Made by a program: the position numbers and the translations under genes
Shown: piece by piece, positions 1-10,400 of the stretch
How positions within the stretch are numbered: the first letter of the stretch is position 1
How the letters are laid out: every line of letters starts with the position of its first letter
NCBI GenBank assembly: GCA_013398055.1
Contig: VZRS01001522.1
Coordinates: 310,001-374,000 of the forward strand
Length of the DNA: 64,000 bases
Source: Ifrita kowaldi
Taxonomy: Eukaryota > Chordata > Aves > Passeriformes > Cinclosomatidae
Direction: 5' to 3'
The notes under the pieces: model-generated
Seen by the model: the letters and a program-made list of their open reading frames with translations, nothing else
The model's database searches: none
Told to the model about the DNA's origin: nothing

Positions 1-2
1 TC

Positions 3-1184
3 TCTAACCTTGTCATGTACATTGTGATTATTATTCACTGGAATGCCTGTGTGTATTACTCGATCTCAAAAGCCATTGGATTTGGGGCTGACACATGGGT
101 CTACCCCAACACCTCAGATCCTGAATTTGCCCGCCTGACTAGAAAATATGTCTACAGTCTCTACTGGTCAACCCTGACCCTGACTACTATTGGTGAAACC
201 CCCCCTCCTGTAAGAGATTCTGAGTATTTCTTTGTGGTTGTTGACTTCTTGGTTGGAGTGCTGATTTTCGCTACCATTGTTGGTAACGTGGGCTCTATGA
301 TCTCCAACATGAATGCTGCCAGGGCAGAGTTTCAAGCAAGGATTGATGCTATCAAGCAGTACATGCACTTTCGGAATGTGAGTAAAGACATGGAAAAAAG
401 AGTTATAAAGTGGTTTGACTACCTGTGGACAAACAAAAAGGCTGTGGATGAAAGGGAAGTCTTGAAGTATCTGCCAGATAAACTAAGAGCAGAGATTGCA
501 ATCAATGTTCACCTGGAAACGCTAAAAAAAGTTCGGATTTTTGCAGACTGTGAAGCTGGTCTGCTGGTTGAACTGGTTTTGAAACTCCAGCCCCAAGTAT
601 ACAGTCCTGGAGATTATATCTGCAGAAAAGGAGATATTGGACGAGAGATGTACATTATCAAAGAAGGCAAACTGGCAGTAGTTGCTGATGATGGAATTAC
701 CCAATTTGTGGTCCTAAGTGATGGCAGCTACTTTGGAGAAATCAGCATTCTGAATATCAAGGGTAGCAAGGCTGGCAATCGAAGAACAGCCAATATTAAA
801 AGTATTGGATACTCGGACTTATTTTGTCTGTCCAAAGATGATCTCATGGAGGCTTTAACAGAGTATCCAGATGCAAAGGCTATGCTGGAAGAAAAAGGCA
901 AGCAAATCCTAATGAAAGATGGGTTGCTGGACCTTGAAATTGCAAATTTAGGAAGTGATCCTAAAGATCTGGAAGAGAAGGTCTCCTACATGGAACGTGC
1001 TATGGACAGGTTACAAACAAAGTTTGCCAGGTTGTTGGCTGAGTATGAAGGTGCACAACAGAAACTGAAAAAAAGACTTACACAAATAGAGAAAATATTG
1101 AAGCCAGTTATAGAGGAAGAGTTTGCAGGCTTAGAAGAAGCAGATCCATCCACAGATAAACCTGAATTGTCAAAAGCAGAATAA
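3..1184 (+). CDS. CNGA1: CNGA1, 3' terminal exon (partial at 5' end)
   Basis: Alpha subunit of the rod photoreceptor cyclic-nucleotide-gated cation channel, which opens on cGMP binding in the outer-segment plasma membrane. The frame is open from base 3, so the exon begins upstream of the window. Residues counted from the Met at base 15: end of S5 at 1-20; pore helix and selectivity filter TTIGE at 57-61, whose Glu sets Ca2+ binding; S6 at about 72-100; C-linker at about 105-180; cyclic-nucleotide-binding domain at about 185-300 with the phosphate-binding cassette (FGEISIL, then NRRTA) near 236-262; C-terminal leucine-zipper coiled coil (LEEKVSYMERAMDRLQ) at about 319-365. The leucine zipper and the acidic tail fit CNGA1 better than CNGA3. 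Domain order and stop are intact. NFXL1 lies downstream on the same strand, as in other vertebrates. Confidence 0.94.
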   Translation, partial: SNLVMYIVIIIHWNACVYYSISKAIGFGADTWVYPNTSDPEFARLTRKYVYSLYWSTLTLTTIGETPPPVRDSEYFFVVVDFLVGVLIFATIVGNVGSMISNMNAARAEFQARIDAIKQYMHFRNVSKDMEKRVIKWFDYLWTNKKAVDEREVLKYLPDKLRAEIAINVHLETLKKVRIFADCEAGLLVELVLKLQPQVYSPGDYICRKGDIGREMYIIKEGKLAVVADDGITQFVVLSDGSYFGEISILNIKGSKAGNRRTANIKSIGYSDLFCLSKDDLMEALTEYPDAKAMLEEKGKQILMKDGLLDLEIANLGSDPKDLEEKVSYMERAMDRLQTKFARLLAEYEGAQQKLKKRLTQIEKILKPVIEEEFAGLEEADPSTDKPELSKAE

Positions 1185-3645
1185 AAACAATGGAAGTTGC
1201 CAATAAGACTGAGGGTCAAATCCTGACTGGGGCTGAATACATTATTTTCTAATCTTTGTAGTACCTGACTATTAATTACAAAGAATTTTTTGTTGAGACA
1301 ATGTCACTAATCTCCTACAAGCAGCGTATATTTGGCAGGTTTGGGGCAGAAAAAGAAGAATCAAGAAAGAGAATGGAATATAACACTTTGCTCTTGCACA
1401 AACAGGTGGTATTATCTGCTAATGCGTTACGTACACTGCCTTATACTGGCAAATATTGGAAGTTTTCCTGGCTGTTTTAAAATAATTTCTTTGTGTCTGC
1501 TTATGGAAAGAATGAAACGTTTGGTAACAATTATATTATTTGAAGTCATTAACCTTTATATTAAATCTGTGTATAAATGAGCACATTTTAATATCTATTG
1601 ATTAACGTCAAATTAATTAAGTACGGGATATTCTATAAAGAATTAGGTATATCTACAATGCAGATGAGAGTACTGAAGGCTGTAAGATGTGGAAAATACT
1701 ATTACTTCATTGGGTCCACCTTGGTTGATTTCTTGAAATATAAGTGGGCAGTTTGAAATGGTGCTTTTTTCAGGATAATACATGCAAAGGCTGGAATGCA
1801 GAGAGGAGAAAATGCAACTTTTTGCAAGCATCAATATGAAAGTATGGATGGCTCACAATCTAATGTTCTTTCCACAATAACAACAAATAATATACAAATA
1901 ATACACAAATAAAATATATATTAAAGACTGTCCTGTTCCATGTAATCATGTGGCTGCTGAACATGAACTATCAAGCTTTGAAGATTTGTAGTTAAAAATG
2001 TTTATGTCCCTAATGTAACACTGGTTTATGCTGGCAGAGTGCAAGGGGAAGACATGACAGCAACGGGCCAAATTCTTCCTACCAGGTCTTCTGTAGATGC
2101 TGTTGGGGGAAGAATACGACTAAAGAGGCTGTTTTTTCCCACTGATAGAGTATTTCTTTCTTCATAACTACTTCTGAGGTAGTAAAATCTATAAGTTCTT
2201 ATCCATTTTTCAGCTGCTTTAAGATGCATTATCTCCTTGGGTTTTCCCCTAATTTGTATCTTTTTTCATTGGCAAAAGAATGGTTTGCTTAGTCATGGTC
2301 TCAGCTGGGTATTACGTACGTAACATTGGATAAGTTTAATGAAAGGGAGTGAAGAAAGGGACTGTAATGAGAGAATGGACAATTCTCTATTTAGGTAAAT
2401 TTGATTATCCTGAGCAATTGAACTGCCACTCTTAAAAAATACATATGTACACGTTACTGTCAATAATATCTTTACACTTGCATTCTCTCCTTAATGAGAC
2501 AGAGAGAATATCAATTGGGTAGTTTATACAGGGCATTCCTTTCTGGCTGCTCTATTTTTTCTAATGTTGATGCTTTCCAGGATGCCAGAGATCTATAAAT
2601 AACTCCTGATTTACTGCAAGGATGAAATTTTATGAAGTACTTAATGCATAGGATATATACGGAACAACAAGGATTAATATAGATACAAAATGGTTGTTCA
2701 TGCCCTGTTGATCCTGTGCTTTGAATGACAAATGGCTTAATTAGTTGATAAGGGGAAAGGCTACGCCATCCTGTCAGTAAAGATTCTATCTCTGTACACA
2801 GGATCAAGGATTATGCTGGCATTTAGCTATATGGTGAGTGCTGGACTTTGCAACCAGCATTCTTCCAGCTCAGGTCTTGAATATAATTTGCAATCTGTAT
2901 GCCAGCAGCAACCTATCCTATATGGCTACTAGGCACTTAGGAAGAACTTTTTTCCTTCGTTGAAGTGCTTAAGACTTTTAATTAGAAAAATGTGTGATAT
3001 GATATTTTAATTTAAAAAGGTAGATGTCTACTGTTAACAATTTTTTTTTTGTGTTGATCCTTCAGTCTAAGACATGAATTGTATTCACTACCTGCCTCTT
3101 TCCTGAGAATAAAAACTCTTTGATTTTAACCACTTCAAAATAAAACAGAAAAGCAGAATTGGCCTCCAGTGGTTTGCTTACTATTTTCAGACTATTTACG
3201 GTTGGAAATCTTGTACAACCTAACTTTTATGAGACGGTATTTGCTGAAATGCAAAGTTTCCTCCTGGCACACGACATAATGTAAGTGCTATAAGGAAATG
3301 GCAATAAAATTAAAATTATTTCAACTTGCCTTTATTTGTTAGAACTTAGGAGGCACACAGGTTCCTCAATATATGTTTCTGTGTGCTAAAACTTTCTGGA
3401 TGTACTTCAGTAAAGATTCTAAACAGGCTTTGTGGTTTTTAACTCTCAATACTCCAGGAGCTACGAAGTTACAGTTACAGTCCTGGAGTTACAGGAGCTA
3501 TGAACAAAATGTCTGCAAGAGCCACATGCTGCTGGAGCGGCTGCCAGAAATTTACTCTGGAGACAAGGAGGCTCGGGGGTCCTTACCGCTCCCTACAGCC
3601 ACCTGAAGGGAGGCGGCAGTGAGCGGGGGGTGGTGTCTTCTCCTA
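1185..3645. other. CNGA1 3' UTR and CNGA1-NFXL1 intergenic DNA
   Basis: AT-rich sequence with no coding frame that I can support. AATAAA hexamers lie at 1908-1913, 3108-3113 and 3303-3308. Any of them could end the CNGA1 transcript, and the sequence does not decide between them. No clear mobile element was seen in this stretch. Confidence 0.6.
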
Positions 3646-3893
3646 AGCAATAAGAGACGGGACGAGAGGAAATAGCCTCAAGTTGCGCCAGGAGAGGTTA
3701 GATTTGGCTATCAGGAAAAATTTCAACCGAAACGGTTGTCAAGCACTGGAACAGGCTGCTCAGGGAAGTGGTGGAGTCACCATCCCTTGAGGTACTTAAA
3801 AGCCGTATAGATGTGGCACTTGGGGACATGGTTCAATGATGGATGTGGCAGCGCTGGGTTAATGGTTGGACTGGGTGATCTCACACCTTTTGC
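3646..3893 (+). mobile_element. CR1 LINE 3' fragment
   Basis: Sense-strand CR1 3' region. It contains the blocks 'tggaacaggctgctcaggga', 'gtggagtcaccatccctt', 'gatgtggcacttggggacat' and 'ggttggactgggtgatct', in the usual CR1 order. The terminal octamer-like tail is missing and the sequence passes directly into GC-rich DNA. It lies immediately 5' of the NFXL1 CpG island and exon 1. Confidence 0.85.
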
Positions 3894-4470
3894 AGGCTGG
3901 AGCACCCCGTGACCCAGGGACGGAGCCACAGCCCCGGCGCCGAGCCCGGCCGGCTGNGGTGCCCGCGCTGCGGCAGCGGGGACCATCGGCGAGGGGGCCA
4001 GCGGTGAGTGTCGCGTACTGCCCTCCACCCGCGCTGCCGGGCCCCGGGGTGGGGAGCCCCTGCAGGTGGCCAGGTCGGGGCTGTCCCCGGCGTCGCGGGG
4101 AAGGGAGGCTGGCGGGCCGTGGCCCCGCTCCCACGCTGCTTGGCGGTGGCGAGCCGGTGTTCGCCATGTGCCGTGTCCTGCCTGCAGCTTCCTGCCGGGG
4201 AGAGACGCGGAGGCCCCAGGCAGTGGCCAGGAGAGAGGGGCTAAGCCCTCGCCAGGGTGCACGGTCTTCTTCTTGGAGCAGAAGAGTAAAGTGTGAAGTA
4301 ATGGATGAAACATCTGTTCCTTAGCACGGTTGGGAGCAGCCAGGGGAGTTGCTCGGTGGAGACATCGTTAGGTGTGCTGGTCAGGGACACACTTGGCTCC
4401 CGTCTGGGAAAGGTGCGGGCTTTCGGTGCGCGCGGCAGCTGCGAGTGCAAGTTCACCCTCGAGAAATACA
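3894..4470 (+). promoter_or_regulatory. NFXL1: CpG island at NFXL1 5' end
   Basis: Abrupt change to GC- and CpG-rich sequence in an otherwise AT-rich neighbourhood, about 0.9-1.4 kb upstream of NFXL1 exon 2. It contains the recognisable end of exon 1 (donor at 4004) and an ambiguous base at 3957. It fits a housekeeping-type promoter and the start of intron 1. No TATA box was seen. The transcription start cannot be placed because the sequence around the N seems incomplete. Confidence 0.65.
3958..4003 (+). CDS. NFXL1: NFXL1 exon 1, 3' part only
   Basis: In the frame demanded by exon 2 (phase 1), the 46 nt after the N at 3957 read GARAAAGTIGEGAS and end in a single G before a strong donor (GCG|GTGAGT). 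Joined to exon 2 this gives ...GAS-ELSSLKKFDE. The human protein as I recall it has an Ala-rich stretch, then AASELMSQKKFEE. The same frame meets TGA at 3910-3912 and has no ATG after it. The start must therefore lie in sequence missing at the N, or in another exon. Assignment rests on the donor, phase and a short match. Confidence 0.6.
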
Positions 4471-7400
4471 CCAGAGAAGTGCCAAAGACAGAGCTCTTTT
4501 AAGTGGCAGCATAGTTTCTTAAGAAGAGCCGTAAACTAAACTTGACGAAACCCCGGTAAATATATTGGGTGTAGTAGTCTAATACAGAATGCTGGCGATC
4601 TCCTGAAGACCTTTATGTCTCCATCATATTTTGTCTTAAAGGTACTTTGGTTTATTGTGAACTCTGTTTTTTGTTTCTCCGTGTGAGAACCTGTCTCTGT
4701 TTCACATACAGTAACTTAAAAAAAGGTTGCATTAAAAACCCAGGCACATTTAAAGTTGCTAGCTGTGAAATAGCATGAACACACTATTGCAATAAAGAGT
4801 TGTTGAATTTGAGGGATACCAGTGAAAGTCATAATTTAAGAAATACCAAATGCTGGAGAAATACCTGTATGGTATCTGCAAATTATAACAACTGTAAATT
4901 TGTTATAAACAAACTGCGTGTTTTGGTTTTTTCTTCCTCATGCTATGACAGTTGTGTTTGTGTGGGATGTGTGGGGTTTTTTTAAAGTATCCTTTTCATA
5001 AAGCAGCATTATAGTTGCATATATTCTGGTATGTTTGGTTGGGTTTGTCAGCAGTAATTGACAGATAATAATTCCTGCTGTGAATTTGATGATAATGCAC
5101 AGTAAAGAAGTAAATACAATTTATCTCTTGTGTGGAATTGAAAATATAGTGATGTAATACTCTTAAAAATATAAAATCAGCAAACTCTTTAAATAAAAGG
5201 ACAATTGAGAGTATGTAGAACTGAATGTGGTGTTTACAATTAACTATCATGGTATTAATCATCGTTGGTATTTTCTCTTAATAGAATTATCTTCACTGAA
5301 GAAATTTGATGAAATTAAGAAGGCTAATCAAGCTGCAGCAAAAAAGCTAGTTGAAGACCAATTGAGCTCGTCGTCGGAAGATGATGATGAAGATGCTGAA
5401 GTTAAACAAGGGAAGATTTTGGACAAAACATTTACCATTTACACCAGTCAAACTGGTAATGGTTTTTCATTTATTGACTTTTATTTTGGTATGAAAGCAT
5501 AAACAGTGCAGTATCATTGTGTATTAGAATTTTTCTGTAGTTGCAAGGAAGGCACTCTATTATGATGTCTTACATTAAAAGTACTTTTTCCCAGCAGTGC
5601 ATGCTGGCTGTACTTCTTGTCTTTTCATGCAGAAGCAGTGGTATAGTTTTAAACCGTCTTAAGTGTGGCTTTTTAAATAATACATGAATGGCTTTATTCA
5701 GAGAAAAAATACTTTTGCAGCAGTCAGTCTCAATATGTACAGAATAACAGATCCAACATTACTGATTGCTTTAAAAATCTTTATACATTAAAGATGGAGA
5801 TGCAAGTGAACTGGAACGTACGAGACAGTACATGAATGAGGCTTTTCAGTCAGGGGCTATGACATGTCTCATCTGCATCGCTTCAGTTAAAAGGAACCAA
5901 GCTGTAAGTACTTTACAGTAATCTTTTAGAATGGAACAAATGTAACTGTCTGAATAACTTGTATTATATTATTGAGGTTATTCTTGGGATTGATGGCTTT
6001 AAAAGGGTAAGAGTACTAAATGCAATATTTAGCATCTTTGGATTTTGAAACACTGGAAGACATAAGTGGTTATATGTGTAGCTTGTAATCAGAATGTGTC
6101 TTTTGTTGTCATATGTTTGTTATCATAGTGTAAAATAGCTGTTTTTAAGTTTTAGGTAGTAGCATGTGGCAAAAGATAAATGCTTGAATGCCAGTGCTTG
6201 CAATTGTGTATTCAATAAGCTATGGAGTGGCAAATCAAAGCATGAAATACAAGGAAGTTAAGAGATATTATTGTTAGATTTGCAGCAGGGAAGCTAAGAT
6301 GAACTTTGCTGCCCTCCATGCTGATCAGGTGAAAGGGAAGAGTGTGTGTCAGAGAAGTTTGTCCTATTTCATATAGGTACATTTTATATGGGAGAGATTT
6401 CAGGACAAATATTTTTTCCTCTTTCTGTTAGAGTTACTTGAATCAAAAACATGTTTGCAACTGTATGTTTAACATTAAAAAGAAAAGAAGTGCAGAAAAT
6501 ATTTTAATTTCTTACGATAGATATACACAGACTACAGGTACCCGATGAAACTGTAGTCAGTAATTTCTTTCTAAAAAGAAATGCAATATATTTTGTATGA
6601 ATTCTTAAGATATTGAATCCATATTCTTTCAGACCTTAATGAATATGTTTAGCTTGATTTTTGACATTCTGTGGCTCTTGATAGAGTCAATCTTATCTCA
6701 GCAGAAGTGAGATGATTTGGTAACTTGGAAGTCTTCTTTTGTATCTCAGTAGTTTGCTAATTATCTTGAATCTGTATCATTTCAGCCAAGTCTGTTTGTT
6801 TACGTAATATCTCCTGCTTAGCTTTAGTTTTGGGAAGTTAGTTACCATAGTTCTAGAAACTTGTGTCATTGACACTGTCTTCTGTAAGTTAATGGGGAAA
6901 GTCTCTGTATTTTCACAGTATTGTTTCATAACATTGTCTTAAGTTACTAAAAAAAAAATTTAAAGTTAAATTTTTCTTCTGCACTTTTCTTACCAAATTG
7001 TTATAGTTTTGGGTAAAGCCAAAGTCATCTTTATGGTGGTGTAATAAGGGATAGTGGCACAAACTGGGCCTTGGGAGGTGCAGATTGGGTACTAGGAAGG
7101 TAGTATGACACCTGGAGTAGCTTGCTAAGGATGGTTGTGGAGTCCCCATCCCTCAGGACTTCCCAGCTTCGCTAGGCAAAGCTGTGTCTGAACAGAGCTA
7201 AGCTGGCAATAGTCCTTCTTTGGGCATCAGTCTGTGCTACATGACCTCCAGGAGTGTGTTTAAATCAGCATTGCTCTGATTATCGGAGTATTTTGGGCTC
7301 CATCAGCCTTGGCAAAAACTTCCCACAGGAGTCAGAAAATAAGTTATAGGTCTGAATCTATAACAGGAAAACTGCCTGTATTGATCTAACAATGGGTATA

Positions 7401-10400
7401 ACCTATCTTTGAAAAACCATTTTTAAAGGGAAGAATAGCAAGGTTATATTTTTTTAGATATTGTGGATGTTCATCAATGGAAACAGGAACCTCATTTAAG
7501 CAATTGACACTTCTTGTCGACTCTTTAGGTCTGGAGCTGTTGTGGATGCTTTTGTATATTTCATCTGGTGTGTATCCAAAAGTGGGCCAAGGACAGCCTT
7601 TTTCTTGTCTCTTCTCCTTTGACTGATGATGATTTTGGGAAGAAAGATTATCCCTGGCCATGGTGAGCTCCTCATGGTACATTTACAAAGTTACTTCTGT
7701 TGGGAAAATCATGGGTACTGGTGTTACTTTAGAAGGAATGGTACTTGTAAATGATGTGCACAACAAAACCAAAGAATTTAGAAGACTGACTTTTCTATTG
7801 ATTTTTAAAGTTATTTTTAAGTTTTCATTAACATGATTCAGAAAAATTTCACAGTGATATTAAAACCTTGCTGCATCAAATTTGTTTTAACCTCTGAGAG
7901 GGTAACTAACATCTGTCATGTGTCTCAGCTTATGACATTTATTTCTGAATGGCGTTACATATTTTTCACTTTTACAGTTGGCACCATGAAATAAGTTTAA
8001 AAAATACTGTCAAATAGCAAGATGTAGGGATTTATTATTTATTTTTTTAGTCTCAGTATAATCCAAACATTAAATCTTGCAGTTTTACTTGATGTGGTAT
8101 AAAGGAGAAGGTAATAATGTGGCTGCAAGAATAAAAGTTTCTAATCAAAGCATCAGTTGTTGGCTGGCAGCATCTCAAGTTGATAATGCCTCTTCTACTA
8201 TGAACTCATTTTGTGTTTAAACATATTAAATGTTTATAATGAAAAAAATTCCAGGCAAATGGTATTTTATTTTACATTTGAAGTCATGCTAAAGCTATGC
8301 TATCACTATTGAGAAATGGTTCGTGGTCTGTAATGTATTAAATCAGGGCAAATGGATGTTTTATTTGATAAAAATGAGTGCATAGGTCTTTCAAAGTCCC
8401 TGTTCTTCTGTGAGGGGGACCTTCTTGGCTGTGGTCTTTTCCCAGTGTAGCCAGAAATGCAAACTACTTTGTTTCTCCTTCCTTGTGTTGCCTCCCTTGT
8501 CCATGGCTTGCATGGGGCCTGTTGGGCCTGTGGCACTTTTTAAGTTCCAGACCTCTAGTGTCTGTACTCTTTAGCAATAATGTATTTTTTAATTTCTGTC
8601 AACAACAAGGGTAAAAAATGAAGGTGTACATATTGAATCTAAAATCTTTCAGATAAAATTCTAATTATTATGCATAGTTTTAATTGCGTTACTAAACTTT
8701 GTTTTACATGGCTAATAGACTGCTACTAGTAAACTCCTGGTTTTTAATCCCTTTGTTTTTAGGTTGGTTCTATTTAAGTAGGTTAACTGTTGCATTCTTT
8801 TAGATTCTTTTGATACTGCTTAACATAAAAATTGTTCTGATTTTTGCTGTGCTGAATTTTTGTCTATATATATTCTTAGAGAAAAGAAATTGTATTGACA
8901 GGACAATTCCTTAGATGTTATAATGAATGTATTGTAAAATCTGACCTATAGAAAGACCTTTTTTCTGTGTTACTGTATATTGTTATTATTAGTTACAGTA
9001 GTTGTAAAAATGTTAATTGGTAGCATTGAAACAGTCTTGGGAAGCCAAAATGATAAAAACTGCCTTTTGGTTTTTTTTTTTTTGATAGTTGTTTAAAAAA
9101 ATTGCTTTACTTTTTTGTAGTTGTTTAAAAAAATTGCTTTACTTTTCACTGCTTTTTCCCTTGTAGTCCAAAATGTAGGTTTGAATACAAACGCTCTGAA
9201 ACTCCCAGTAAGTATTACTGTTACTGTGGAAAAGTGGAGAATCCAGCAGTGGACCCATGGCTGGTACCTCACTCCTGTGGTCAGATATGTGAGAGGGAAT
9301 TCAAACCTTCCTGTGGTCATAAATGTTTGCTGCTTTGTCATCCAGGTAAATCCTTTGTGTTTCTTGGTTGTGTATTTAGGTACCTGTTACACGGTTCAAT
9401 TTAAAATCTGTTAAGTATATTTAAAATTCTCAGAGTAAAAGAGATGTAGTCAAGGCTGCATTTGCTGAATGGCTGTTAGCAAGATATTTTTTTTCCTGTA
9501 ATTAGGACCCTGTCCACCTTGCCCAAAGATGGTCACAACAACCTGTCACTGCAAGAAAGCCAAACCAGTGCCCCGAAGGTGCAGTGCCAAGGAGTGGTCT
9601 TGCCGCCTGCCGTGTGGACGAACGTTGCTGTGTGGCCAACATGCTTGTGAGAATCCCTGTCATGCAGGTAGACCAACCTTTTTAACTTCAGAGCAGGTTG
9701 TTTCTATTGTTAAAATACATCATCCTTTTGCTAATCCTACTTTGCAACTACATGCAGGAGATTGTCAGCCTTGTCCACGTGTCAGTAAACAACGGTGTAT
9801 CTGTGGAAGACAGACAGCAGAGAGACTTTGTGCAAGTCCTCAGTGGCAGTGTGATCAGGTATGTTGAAGCTATCCTTTTTAACTTACTTCTCACCTTTAT
9901 AAAATTTGATTACTTGGTATATTAAAGATTGGAAAAATGTATTCAGTAAGAAAAAATTATTTTTTAACTTCTGAAAGTGCAATCAAAAATATAAACAGCA
10001 TTGTTTGGGAAGAGATTTAGTTGGTGGCTCAGTTAATTTTTTATAGTAGTTAAAATGTTACTGTTTTGGAATTGTTCTAGGGTTAAGCTAGCAGTGCATT
10101 TAACTTCATATACTCTTTTTCTTATACTTGAGGTTGAAATTTCAGCTGTTGCCTTCAAAAATAAGACTGAAACCACAGCTTAGTAGACAAGAGTTTCATG
10201 CTTATTTTTAGGACTGTAGCAGAATGAAACCTTTGTGATTAATTCTTTGAAGTATATTTGCAGCCTGTGCTTAAGACCAAGGCTATGAATTGACAGACTG
10301 GAAAAAATAAAAATAATTTAAAAAATTAAGTGGCGGGGGGAGGCTGCACCAGGAGGTAATTGGTCATTCTGATCCTAGTAAGAAAGGTACTTGGCCTCTG

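Noticed and set aside
3777..4324. Open frames of 100-178 codons on both strands around the NFXL1 CpG island
   Set aside because: They start inside a CR1 copy, cross an N, overlap each other on both strands and follow GC composition. Only the phase-1 frame ending at 4003 joins to exon 2 sensibly.
7386..7682. 98-codon open frame on the minus strand
   Set aside because: It is antisense to NFXL1 exon 4, whose + strand reading matches the RING/PHD-like domain with proper splice sites.
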